The notes beneath the pieces are model-generated. The model was not told the DNA's origin. It searched no databases and saw nothing but the letters and a program-made list of their open reading frames with translations. Of a DNA stretch of 64,000 nt, positions 1-7,386 are shown one piece after another. The position numbers and the translations under genes were made by a program. Where the stretch lies: positions 1 through 64,000 of the forward strand of contig UQBO01000003.1 of NCBI GenBank assembly GCA_900539225.1, read 5' to 3'. Source of the stretch: an uncultured Eubacteriales bacterium. Lineage in GTDB: Bacteria > Bacillota > Clostridia > Tissierellales > Peptoniphilaceae. Position 1 is the stretch's first letter, and every line of letters begins with the position of its first letter.

Positions 1-3
1 TAT

Positions 4-77
4 GCGGGTGTAGCTCAGTGGTAGAGCCCCAGCCTTCCAAGCTGGTTGCGAGGGTCCGATTCCCTTCACCCGCTCCA
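4..77 (+). tRNA. tRNA-Gly (TCC)
   Basis: A full cloverleaf is visible. The acceptor arm 4-10 pairs with 67-73, the discriminator is T74 and the CCA end is encoded. The anticodon loop CTTCCAA gives TCC, reading GGA. It is the first of seven closely spaced tRNA genes that share the terminator at 644-670. Confidence 0.97.
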
Positions 78-87
78 TACGTTACAT

Positions 88-164
<77 letters not shown>

Positions 165-168
165 TTGT

Positions 169-246
169 TGGGATGTAGCCAAGTCGGTAAGGCACCAGAC
201 TTTGACTCTGGCATTTTCGTAGGTTCGAGTCCTACCATCCCAGCCA
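169..246 (+). tRNA. tRNA-Gln (TTG)
   Basis: Acceptor TGGGATG (169-175) pairs with CATCCCA (236-242), and CCA is encoded. The loop CTTTGAC gives anticodon TTG, reading CAA. Only 4 nt separate it from the preceding tRNA-Arg, which indicates a common precursor transcript. Confidence 0.97.
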
Positions 247-249
247 TGC

Positions 250-338
250 GGAGAGGTATCGAAGCGGTCATAACGAGGCGGTCTTGAAAACCGTTTGGGT
301 GCAAGCCCACGTGGGTTCGAATCCCACTCTCTCCGCCA
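250..338 (+). tRNA. tRNA-Ser (TGA)
   Basis: A class II tRNA with a long variable arm. Acceptor GGAGAGG pairs with TCTCTCC through one G-T pair, and CCA is encoded. The loop CTTGAAA gives anticodon TGA, reading TCA. It starts 3 nt after tRNA-Gln. Confidence 0.97.
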
Positions 339-387
339 TTTTTTTATCTAAAATGGCTTAGGCCGAATCGAATAATTTAATATTCTT

Positions 388-481
388 GGAGAAGTACTCA
401 AGTGGCTGAAGAGGCTCCCCTGCTAAGGGAGTAGGTCCTAATTTACGGGGCGCGAGGGTTCAAATCCCTCCTTCTCCGCCA
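388..481 (+). tRNA. tRNA-Ser (GCT)
   Basis: A class II tRNA with a long variable arm. Acceptor GGAGAAG pairs with CTTCTCC, and CCA is encoded. The loop CTGCTAA gives anticodon GCT, reading AGC/AGT. The 49-nt spacer before it is the longest within the cluster; no strong promoter was identified there. Confidence 0.97.
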
Positions 482-487
482 CAATGT

Positions 488-564
488 GGACCTTTAGCTC
501 AGTTGGTTAGAGCGTCCGGCTCATAACCGGCAGGTCCGGGGTTCGAGTCCCTGAAGGTCCACCA
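488..564 (+). tRNA. tRNA-Met (CAT), probably elongator
   Basis: Acceptor GGACCTT pairs with AAGGTCC, and CCA is encoded. The loop CTCATAA gives anticodon CAT. The first acceptor pair is a normal G-C, whereas bacterial initiator tRNA has a mismatch there, so this is an elongator Met. A lysidine-modified Ile2 tRNA cannot be excluded by eye. Confidence 0.93.
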
Positions 565-568
565 ATTT

Positions 569-644
569 AGGGGTTTAGCTCAGCTGGTAGAGCAACGGTC
601 TCCAAAACCGTGTGCCGAGGGTTCGAAACCTTCAACCCCTGCCA
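569..644 (+). tRNA. tRNA-Trp (CCA)
   Basis: Acceptor AGGGGTT pairs with AACCCCT, and CCA is encoded at 642-644. The loop CTCCAAA gives anticodon CCA, reading TGG. It is the last member of the first tRNA cluster, directly before the terminator. Confidence 0.97.
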
Positions 645-670
645 TAAGCCTTTTACAGGCTTATTTTTTT
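644..670 (+). terminator. Intrinsic terminator of the tRNA cluster
   Basis: ATAAGCC (644-650) pairs with GGCTTAT (658-664) around a 7-nt loop and is followed by a run of T. The stem begins on the last base of the encoded CCA of tRNA-Trp. Confidence 0.85.
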
Positions 671-718
671 AGCTTTTTTATAGCTTTCATTATATATTAT
701 TAGAATGGATGTGTTCTC

Positions 719-2002
719 ATGAAGGCACGCGCTTTTTTTAATACAATTGAAGATATATTATTACAGTCTTTAAAAGATGAACTTGATCTAACACCTAAGC
801 CTGGCTGTGTTGATGGACTTGACTCTGGTCCACATACAGACATGGATTATGATGTTTTTTTAAGTAGCATTTCATCTCTTAAAGGCTATTTTTTTGAGAT
901 AATGGAAGTTTCGAACACTTCAAAAAGCTTTGCCGATACTTTTGAAGCGATTAGGCCCATTGGCATGAAGTATGAAGAGATGATGTATGAGGCGACAGGC
1001 GGCATAAACACACACAAGGGCACTATCTTTACTCTTGGTGTTATCGCTTCTGCCATAGCAAGGCTTTATTATGACAATAAATACATTACCATTAATCTAA
1101 TTAGTGAATATGTAAAAAAGCTTTGCGCAAATATTTTTGATGATTTTAATAAAAAAGAGATGCAGGACTCGAATGGTATTCGCGCCTATCAAAATAACGC
1201 TAAGCACTCGGGTATCAGGTATGAGGCGTACCATGGTTTTAAGACGGCTCTTGATGCTTATGACTTTTATAAAAATACAAAGGACTTCTTAAGGACTTAT
1301 GTCTACATTATTTCGACTCTTGATGATACGACGACTATTAATAGAGTTGGTGAATCTGGTCTAGCTTTTTCCAAAGATTACGCGAAAAAGGTATTAGATA
1401 GCGAAAATTTTGATGAAGCGATTAAGGTTATGGACAAAGTTTACACTGAGAAGAACATTTCGACTGGCGGCTGCGCTGATACTATCGAGCTCGTTTACTT
1501 CTTCAAGCGTATGGATGATTTTTTAGCTTCGTATATGAATGACTTTCTATATAATAAGGAAGAAAGATGGGGGATTATCACTAAGGCGATTCAAGATAGT
1601 GATAAGCCCATCATCACGTTGAATCTAAATATAAAGGGCATGCATAAGGACAAGGATGAGTATGAGAGACTTTACAAGGCGGCGCAAAGTAAGCTAGCTT
1701 CATACGAGTGCGTATACGAGGACGAGGATGCATATACAGCTATCTGCCTAGCTAAGAGAGAGGCACTTGATGAGAAGAAAAAATTAGTGCATTTAGAAGA
1801 GGAGCATGACTTTATGCGCTTTGTAGACATTGACGTGATTGATACTAATCTTAAACCTATATCGAGGACTGAGCTTGGCTACCCTAAGAGGACCTGTATC
1901 GTTTGCGGTGGCGACCGATTCACTTGCATGCGTGAAGAAAGACATACGCAAGAGGACTTCAACGCGAGTTTAAATGCGGCTTTATTAAATCTTGACAAAT
2001 AA
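719..2002 (+). CDS. citXG: CitG-CitX fusion: citrate lyase prosthetic-group synthesis and transfer
   Basis: Two-domain enzyme that builds the 2'-(5''-triphosphoribosyl)-3'-dephospho-CoA group of citrate lyase and attaches it to the acyl carrier subunit. Residues 1 to about 275 are CitG-like: KPGCVDGLDSGPHTDMDYD near residue 27, INTHKGTIFTLG near 96 and STGGCADTIELV near 245. The last 145 or so residues are CitX-like: a TLNLNIKG motif followed by FVDIDVIDTNLKPISRTELG and CIVCGGDRFTCMREERH. The usual fused order is CitX then CitG; here it is reversed. No citrate lyase subunit gene (citD, E or F) lies in this window, so the partner operon must be elsewhere. No strong SD precedes the ATG. The family call is firm; the symbol follows the usual fusion name. 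Confidence 0.88.
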   Translation: MKARAFFNTIEDILLQSLKDELDLTPKPGCVDGLDSGPHTDMDYDVFLSSISSLKGYFFEIMEVSNTSKSFADTFEAIRPIGMKYEEMMYEATGGINTHKGTIFTLGVIASAIARLYYDNKYITINLISEYVKKLCANIFDDFNKKEMQDSNGIRAYQNNAKHSGIRYEAYHGFKTALDAYDFYKNTKDFLRTYVYIISTLDDTTTINRVGESGLAFSKDYAKKVLDSENFDEAIKVMDKVYTEKNISTGGCADTIELVYFFKRMDDFLASYMNDFLYNKEERWGIITKAIQDSDKPIITLNLNIKGMHKDKDEYERLYKAAQSKLASYECVYEDEDAYTAICLAKREALDEKKKLVHLEEEHDFMRFVDIDVIDTNLKPISRTELGYPKRTCIVCGGDRFTCMREERHTQEDFNASLNAALLNLDK

Positions 2003-2020
2003 GAGCATTTACTATATAAT
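1992..2020 (+). promoter_or_regulatory. Consensus sigma-A promoter of tadA-tRNA unit
   Basis: TTGACA (1992-1997) and TATAAT (2015-2020) are separated by 17 nt, a perfect match. The promoter overlaps the last codons and stop of the CitG-CitX gene. Transcription should start near 2027, essentially at the tadA start codon. Confidence 0.85.
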
Positions 2021-2027
2021 ATTAACT

Positions 2028-2474
2028 ATGGAAAAAAGGTTTATGAATATGGCAATCAGAGAGGCGATAAAGGCGTATAAGCTTGGCGAGGTGCCTGTTG
2101 GAGCGGTTATTGTGAAGGATGGAGAAGTGATTTCAAAGGCCTATAACGAGACGATAACGATGAAGGACGCATCAGCTCATGCTGAGATGCTTGCTATAAG
2201 AAGGGCGTGTAAAAAGCTTGATAACTACAGGCTCACAGACTGCGAGCTCTATGTAACGCTCGAACCTTGCATGATGTGTCTAGGAGCGATTTTGGAAGCG
2301 CGTATAAAAAACTTATATATAGGTCTACTTGATTATAAGAAGGGTGCTTGTATTAGCAAAATGCAGCTTCACAACTCATCTCTTAGCTATCACAAGCTGG
2401 GTGTTTATTACAATGAGAGCAAAATTTATAAATTTCTTTTGCAAAACTTCTTCAAGAACTTAAGGAATAAATAG
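2028..2474 (+). CDS. tadA: tRNA adenosine(34) deaminase TadA
   Basis: Zinc-dependent deaminase that converts A34 to inosine in the wobble position of tRNA-Arg(ACG). The cytidine-deaminase fold is shown by H51-A-E53 and P80-C81-M-M-C84, the zinc ligands and catalytic Glu. The 148-residue length is typical. The ATG at 2028 is chosen because MEKRFMNMAIREAIKAY aligns with the usual N-terminus; an in-frame TTG at 1992 lies inside the promoter. The predicted transcript would begin at or one base before this ATG, so the message is probably leaderless. An alternative ATG at 2049 has AAAAAAGG 9 nt upstream. The stop codon is immediately followed by tRNA-Ser(CGA), so the three genes form one unit. Confidence 0.95.
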   Translation: MEKRFMNMAIREAIKAYKLGEVPVGAVIVKDGEVISKAYNETITMKDASAHAEMLAIRRACKKLDNYRLTDCELYVTLEPCMMCLGAILEARIKNLYIGLLDYKKGACISKMQLHNSSLSYHKLGVYYNESKIYKFLLQNFFKNLRNK

Positions 2475-2564
2475 GGAGTGGTATCGAAGAGGTCATAACG
2501 GGGCGCACTCGAAATGCGTTAGGGGCCCTGCCCCACGTGGGTTCGAATCCCACCCACTCCGCCA
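2475..2564 (+). tRNA. tRNA-Ser (CGA)
   Basis: A class II tRNA with a long variable arm. Acceptor GGAGTGG (2475-2481) pairs with CCACTCC (2554-2560), and CCA is encoded. The loop CTCGAAA gives anticodon CGA, reading TCG. Its first base directly follows the TAG stop of tadA, so RNase P would cut exactly behind the stop codon. Confidence 0.97.
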
Positions 2565-2577
2565 ATACAATATTCGT

Positions 2578-2654
2578 GCACTAGTAGCTCAGTTGGATAG
2601 AGCAGCGCCCTCCTAAGGCGTGTGCCGGGGGTTCGATTCCTCTCTAGTGCGCCA
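2578..2654 (+). tRNA. tRNA-Arg (CCT)
   Basis: Acceptor GCACTAG pairs with CTAGTGC, and CCA is encoded. The loop CTCCTAA gives anticodon CCT, reading AGG. No clear terminator follows; the next gene's AAGGAGG begins about 15 nt downstream, so read-through into the peptidase gene is possible. Confidence 0.97.
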
Positions 2655-2682
2655 CTTTATTTTTTTACAAGGAGGTAATTAA

Positions 2683-3834
2683 GTGAGTTTAAAGAAAAAA
2701 AAGCTTGGTTTAATTGCAAGTCTAGCACTTTTGGCCCTTGCTATGACCATGTTTTTTGTATATAAGAATTTTTTCTCGAGGGTAGAAGTTTTCTCTTCTG
2801 GAAAGTCCTTGGGAGTTTACTCTAGCGTACATAATTTTAATAAAGCTATAGATAATTATAAGTCCAAATATGAAGATAGATATGGTGCGGATCTTGTAAA
2901 AGCAAATTACGAGTTCAAAAAAAGCGATAAAGAGCTTAGAAACGCTATATCTGAGGACGCTTTCTATGCAAATGCTTATGCCGTTCAAAAGAGTGGCGAA
3001 ACTCTTTACGCGCTTAAGAATGAAAACGCTGCAAATGAGTTTTTAACAGCAATTGAGAACCATTACTACAGTGACAATACCATTTGCGTGAAGATTAAGG
3101 ACAATATTGAGCTTAAAAAAGAAAAGATCTCTCTAAAGGATTTAAGAACTGTAAATTCAGCTCTTAAAGAGGTTTTAGAGAACAATAAATTGAAGAATGA
3201 CAAGGCTATAAACGTATTACTAACAAAGAAAGAAAATCAAGAAGAAGTCATCGCTATGCCGGTTGAAAGTCAAGACGATCCGAGCCTTCCAAGAGGTGAG
3301 ACTGTTCTTTCAATGGACGGCGAAGATGGACTTAAGGCCGTTAAGAGCATCGCTTACTACGAAAATGATGAGCTTATAAATAAAGTTGTCTTAGAAGAAA
3401 ATGTGAAGAAAAAGGCTGCTCCGAAGCTGGTTCTTGTTGGAACTAGAAAGGCTTTAGCTGATGGCAGTTTTACAAAACCTACCAGAGGCGGTATTTCATC
3501 AGGCTATGGAAGAAGATGGGGTAGACAGCACACTGGTGTTGACATTGATGCTGATTACGGCGACGCTGTATACGCATCTGACGGCGGCGTGGTTAGCTAC
3601 GCTGGCTTCTTAGGCACTTACGGCAATCTTATCGAGATTGATCACCAAAATGGCTACAAGACAAGATACGCTCACTTAAGCAGTATAAATGTTTCAAAGG
3701 GTGAAACTCTAATGAAGGGCGACTTTATCGGTAAAGTTGGTACAACTGGCCGAGTAACTGGACCGCATCTACATTTTGAAGTTATTGTTAATGGCAAGAG
3801 CCAAAACCCACTAAATTATATCAGAGGCAATTAA
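2683..3834 (+). CDS. Membrane-anchored M23 (LytM-type) peptidase with G5-like domain
   Basis: Probable cell-wall endopeptidase, or a regulator of cell-wall hydrolases, acting outside the membrane. An N-terminal anchor spans about residues 8-27 after a lysine-rich start. The middle is low-complexity charged sequence. A G5-like segment lies near residues 200-255 (LPRGETVLSMDGEDG to VLVGTRKA). The C-terminal M23 domain carries H283xxxD287, YAHLS and H362-L-H364, the usual zinc and catalytic positions, so it should be active. The GTG start at 2683 has AAGGAGG 6 nt upstream. The next gene starts 1 nt after the stop, suggesting co-transcription. Confidence 0.9.
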   Translation: MSLKKKKLGLIASLALLALAMTMFFVYKNFFSRVEVFSSGKSLGVYSSVHNFNKAIDNYKSKYEDRYGADLVKANYEFKKSDKELRNAISEDAFYANAYAVQKSGETLYALKNENAANEFLTAIENHYYSDNTICVKIKDNIELKKEKISLKDLRTVNSALKEVLENNKLKNDKAINVLLTKKENQEEVIAMPVESQDDPSLPRGETVLSMDGEDGLKAVKSIAYYENDELINKVVLEENVKKKAAPKLVLVGTRKALADGSFTKPTRGGISSGYGRRWGRQHTGVDIDADYGDAVYASDGGVVSYAGFLGTYGNLIEIDHQNGYKTRYAHLSSINVSKGETLMKGDFIGKVGTTGRVTGPHLHFEVIVNGKSQNPLNYIRGN

Positions 3835-3835
3835 T

Positions 3836-5116
3836 ATGAAGAAATTTCTAGCACTAGTACTCGTTCTTCTGATGAGCGTTACTATGTTTTCATGTACAAA
3901 GAAGATTGAATACAACGATGCAAAGGACTTAAGTCATAAGTACTTGGACGCACTTAGAAGCGCTGACGGCGACGTGCTTTTCGAAGCAGCTAGGCTTAAG
4001 AATCAAAAACAAATAGAAAAAGAAGATTTCCAAAGATCTTTAACTCAAACTATAAATAAATTAGGTGAGTTCAAAGAAGGCAAGGACGAAAAATTCGAAT
4101 ACATCGAGAATACTTTCGTTTTATCGAGTGAAGATAGATTTGATTATAGGATGGTGACATCCATCATCGAGCTTGATAAGTCAGGCGGCTTGAATAATGC
4201 TTACTTTATGCTTAAAGAGCCCATCTGTGAAGATAACGATGATTTCAAAGAAGAAAGCTTTATTCTTGACAATGATGGAGCCAAGATGTATGGTGCTCTT
4301 ACCATTCCAAAGGATTTTACTTCTAAGAAAGTAGTATTTATGATGCAAGGCTCTGGTCCGCAAGATATGGATGAAACAGTTGGTATTGGCGGAAACAAGC
4401 CATTTAAAGACCTTGCTCATGGACTTGCAAAGCATGGCATAGCAACACTTAGAATTGATAAAAGATATGTAAATAACGCGCCAAAGGACTATACAGTTGA
4501 TGAAGAGGTTTTATCGGACGCGAAGCTTGCTATAGAAGAGCTTAAGAAAGACTCAAGATTTGATGATGTTTACGTGCTTGGTCACTCGCTTGGAGCGATG
4601 CTAGCGCCAAGAGTAGCTAAGGACGAGGGTGTGAAGAAGGTCGCAATGCTATCGGCATCGACTATGAAATTCACGGATATAATTTATACTCAGCAAATGG
4701 AGTACCTTGAATCAGGTGAAGTAAATAAGTCAGTTGCTGAGTTTCAAAAGAAAGAGATCACAAAGTTTAAAGAGCAAGTTGACAATATGACTGAAAAGAC
4801 AAAGGGTAATTTCTTCAGTATGCCTGCCTCATACGTTTACTCAGTCAACCAAGTAAATCCAGTAGAAGACATAAAAGCTTCAGACTTTGATGTCTTTATG
4901 GGACACGGCTCAAAGGACTTCCAAATTAAGAAAGATGAGCTTGAAAAGTTTAAAAAAGCTTTGGGAGATAGAGGACTTGTGATATATAATCTCTATGAAG
5001 GGCTTAATCACTTGATGATGCCTGAGGACTCAGATAAGTTTTCTGTAGAGATATATGACAAGCCAAATCATGTAAGTCAATTAGTGATAGATGATTTAGC
5101 AGAATTTTTTAAATAA
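3836..5116 (+). CDS. Alpha/beta-hydrolase lipoprotein
   Basis: Surface lipoprotein with a serine-hydrolase fold; substrate unknown. The signal peptide ends in a lipobox (TMFSC), predicting a lipid-modified Cys near residue 20. Residues 25-140 resemble the DUF3887-like helical domain that precedes such hydrolases. The hydrolase part has MQGSGPQDMD (oxyanion loop region), GHSLG with nucleophile Ser251, and GLNH with His392 as the likely catalytic histidine; an Asp in HGSKDF is a candidate for the third residue. Secreted esterases and acyl-peptidases of this type often carry this domain pair. It follows the M23 gene by 1 nt and ends at a strong terminator. Confidence 0.85.
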   Translation: MKKFLALVLVLLMSVTMFSCTKKIEYNDAKDLSHKYLDALRSADGDVLFEAARLKNQKQIEKEDFQRSLTQTINKLGEFKEGKDEKFEYIENTFVLSSEDRFDYRMVTSIIELDKSGGLNNAYFMLKEPICEDNDDFKEESFILDNDGAKMYGALTIPKDFTSKKVVFMMQGSGPQDMDETVGIGGNKPFKDLAHGLAKHGIATLRIDKRYVNNAPKDYTVDEEVLSDAKLAIEELKKDSRFDDVYVLGHSLGAMLAPRVAKDEGVKKVAMLSASTMKFTDIIYTQQMEYLESGEVNKSVAEFQKKEITKFKEQVDNMTEKTKGNFFSMPASYVYSVNQVNPVEDIKASDFDVFMGHGSKDFQIKKDELEKFKKALGDRGLVIYNLYEGLNHLMMPEDSDKFSVEIYDKPNHVSQLVIDDLAEFFK

Positions 5117-5122
5117 TATATT

Positions 5123-5149
5123 TGGCGAATAGAGATATTCGCCATTTTT
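5123..5149 (+). terminator. Intrinsic terminator after hydrolase gene
   Basis: TGGCGAATA (5123-5131) pairs perfectly with TATTCGCCA (5136-5144) around a GAGA tetraloop, followed by TTTTTA. The small gene downstream has its SD right after the T-run, so read-through would be needed to express it from this operon. Confidence 0.88.
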
Positions 5150-5167
5150 AATAAGGAGGACTTAGTA

Positions 5168-5341
5168 GTGTTAAAGGGGCTTGTATTTACATTAATATTC
5201 TTGGGAACAGCACTTCAGCTTCCTAGTAAGATAGCGTCATATAAGAAAGATAAGTGCACAGAAAATTTATTAGAGATGCTTGCTTATCTACTAATAGCAA
5301 TAGGATCATTTTTACTTGCGCTTGGATATTTCTTTGGCTAA
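5168..5341 (+). CDS. Small two-helix membrane protein (57 residues)
   Basis: A GTG start 8 nt behind a perfect AAGGAGG opens a 57-codon frame ending in TAA. The product begins MLKGLVFTLIFLGTALQLPS, has a short basic and polar loop (KIASYKKDKCTENLLE) and a second hydrophobic segment ending LGYFFG. I recognise no family. The strong SD, the two clean membrane segments and the terminator directly downstream support a real gene. It sits between two terminators, so its promoter is unclear. Confidence 0.72.
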   Translation: MLKGLVFTLIFLGTALQLPSKIASYKKDKCTENLLEMLAYLLIAIGSFLLALGYFFG

Positions 5342-5359
5342 AATTAAAATGTGATTATG

Positions 5360-5386
5360 AGAGACTATTGATAAGTCTCTTTTTTT
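5360..5386 (+). terminator. Intrinsic terminator after small membrane protein
   Basis: AGAGACT (5360-5366) pairs with AGTCTCT (5374-5380) and is followed by six T. The next 160 nt, up to the opp promoter, hold nothing I can assign. Confidence 0.85.
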
Positions 5387-5547
5387 AATGCGTAAAAATA
5401 ATATCAAATGCTTATATATGTAGGAGTCCTGATATAAAGACCGTGCGATACTACTTTATCAAGTTTTAATCTTCATTGAAATAAATTATGGATATATGGT
5501 TTTAGTATTGATTATTTTATAAAATAGCATCAAAAGTTGTAAGTTTC

Positions 5548-5576
5548 TTGACAGTAAAAACATACCTTGTTATAAT
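5548..5576 (+). promoter_or_regulatory. Consensus sigma-A promoter of opp operon
   Basis: TTGACA (5548-5553), 17-nt spacer, TATAAT (5571-5576). The predicted start near 5583 leaves a leader of about 30 nt before the first opp gene. Confidence 0.85.
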
Positions 5577-5613
5577 GATTAAGGTTATATTAATTATATA
5601 TTAGAGGTTTGAT

Positions 5614-6579
5614 GTGAAAAAGTATATATTATCAAAATTATTGATGGGTTTAGTGACTATAATATTTTCATTTGTGCTAACTTTCTTCTTAATTAGACTA
5701 GCACCAGGAACACCTATGAGGATAGTTGCTGGAAAAGAGAATCCTAACCCAGAGCAAATTGAGCACTTAACAGAGAAGTACGGACTTGATAAACCTGTTG
5801 GTGTACAATTTATAAACTACATAAAGAACATGGCAAAGGGCGATTTTGGCTTTTCATATAGAAATAATCTGCCTGTTTTTGAGCTAATTAAAAGACGTAT
5901 TGTGCCTACGCTAACATTATCCTTAACATCAAATATAATATCGGCTTTATTAGGTGGATTTTTAGGTTTGTATATTGGCCGTAAAAAAGATGGTCCTTTA
6001 GATAAAGTGTTTTCATACATTTCCTACGTCTTAGATGCATTACCAGGATTTTGGCTTGCTATGATACTGATCATGATTTTTTCATCAAAACTTGGCTGGT
6101 TTCCTACATCTGGTATGTATAACATGAGAGAAAGCTATACTGGTCTTAGAAAGTTTATTGACTTACTTTATCATATGACATTACCTATACTTAGTATAGT
6201 TATAATACAGACTCCTATCTACTTTAGGATAGCTAGAGCCTCGGTTATTAATACAATGAAGCTAGGATTTATAAAAACATTCAGGGCAGCCGGTATGAAG
6301 GAAGGAGAGATTTTCAGAAAATATATCATGAAAAACTCACTTATACCAATACTTACGACATTTAGCATGTCGCTTGCCTTCACAATCAGCGGTGCGGCAC
6401 TTATTGAGATAGTGTTTTCATGGCCAGGCATGGGTAGACTAATTATTGATTCTATCAATGGACGTGATTATATGGTCTTAAATGGTTTGTACCTTATAAT
6501 ATCAGTTTCCTTGATATTCTTTACAATATTAACGGATGTTTTGTATGCACTGGTTGACCCAAGGATAAGGATAAAGTAA
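5614..6579 (+). CDS. oppB: Peptide ABC transporter permease (OppB/DppB type)
   Basis: First inner-membrane subunit of an oligopeptide or dipeptide importer. It opens with the family's N-terminal helix and the motif RLAPGTPMR, then GKENPNPEQIEHLTEKYGLDKP. The EAA-type coupling loop is FRAAGMKEGEIFRKYIMKNSLIP. Six membrane segments are evident and the length (321) is normal. The GTG start overlaps an out-of-frame ATG and has AGAGG 6 nt upstream. It is the first gene of five in the order B-C-D-F-A, and its TAA overlaps the ATG of oppC. Confidence 0.93.
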   Translation: MKKYILSKLLMGLVTIIFSFVLTFFLIRLAPGTPMRIVAGKENPNPEQIEHLTEKYGLDKPVGVQFINYIKNMAKGDFGFSYRNNLPVFELIKRRIVPTLTLSLTSNIISALLGGFLGLYIGRKKDGPLDKVFSYISYVLDALPGFWLAMILIMIFSSKLGWFPTSGMYNMRESYTGLRKFIDLLYHMTLPILSIVIIQTPIYFRIARASVINTMKLGFIKTFRAAGMKEGEIFRKYIMKNSLIPILTTFSMSLAFTISGAALIEIVFSWPGMGRLIIDSINGRDYMVLNGLYLIISVSLIFFTILTDVLYALVDPRIRIK

Positions 6580-7385
6580 TGAAGAAGCTAGTAAAAAGCC
6601 CAGAATTTGTTTTGGGCAGTATAATGATACTTATAACAATACTCGTTGCAATATTTGCACCATATATAGCCAATTATAGCTATGACACTTTGACAGATGA
6701 TCTTTTGCATCCGCCTTCAAGCGAGCACTACTTTGGTACTGACAATCTTGGTAGAGACATCTTCAGCATGACGATATATGGCACCAGGGCCTCACTTTAT
6801 GTTGGCATAACGGCGGCCATCATCTCAAGTATAATAGGAGTAAGCATAGGAGCGCTTTCAGGTTACTATGGCGGACTCTTCGATAAGATTGTGACCGAGC
6901 TAATAAATATATTTCTTATGGTACCGACATTTTTCCTAATAATACTTTGTGTATCCTTCTATGGATCATCGATGAGAAATGTTGTTATCGTTATAGCTCT
7001 TACAAGCTGGATGGGTACTGCGAGGATGATGAGAGCACAAACGCTAAGCCTTAAGGAAAGAGACTTTGTTTTATCAAGCAAATGTATGGGTGAGAGCGAT
7101 ATGAGCATTATATTTAAGCATATACTGCCTCACGGTATATATCCAATCGTAGTAAATGCAACGCTTTCAGTCTCGTCAGCAATACTTTATGAAGCATCAC
7201 TATCCTTCTTAGGACTAGGTGACAGAAACATTGTTAGCTGGGGACAGCTCATCTACAATGGTAGAAGCTACCTAACAAATGCGTGGTGGATCAGTACTTT
7301 TGCTGGACTTTTCTTAGTCTTTGTTGTCCTTGGCTTTTCAATGATTGCCAACGGATTTAACAAGATTTTAGTTGATGGTGATTGA
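6579..7385 (+). CDS. oppC: Peptide ABC transporter permease (OppC/DppC type)
   Basis: Second permease subunit. It has the OppC hallmarks: an N-terminal helix, HYFGTDNLGRDIFSMTIYGTRASL near residue 47, and a coupling loop around SKCMGESDMSIIFKHILPHGIYP. Five to six membrane segments are evident. The 268-residue length is slightly short for the family but complete. The ATG overlaps the oppB stop (TAATG), a sign of translational coupling. Substrate preference cannot be read from the permease. Confidence 0.93.
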   Translation: MKKLVKSPEFVLGSIMILITILVAIFAPYIANYSYDTLTDDLLHPPSSEHYFGTDNLGRDIFSMTIYGTRASLYVGITAAIISSIIGVSIGALSGYYGGLFDKIVTELINIFLMVPTFFLIILCVSFYGSSMRNVVIVIALTSWMGTARMMRAQTLSLKERDFVLSSKCMGESDMSIIFKHILPHGIYPIVVNATLSVSSAILYEASLSFLGLGDRNIVSWGQLIYNGRSYLTNAWWISTFAGLFLVFVVLGFSMIANGFNKILVDGD

Positions 7386-7386
7386 T

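Noticed and set aside
5387..5547. Possible small gene between the 5386 terminator and the opp promoter
   Set aside because: No frame with both an SD and more than about 20 codons; stops are dense in all frames.
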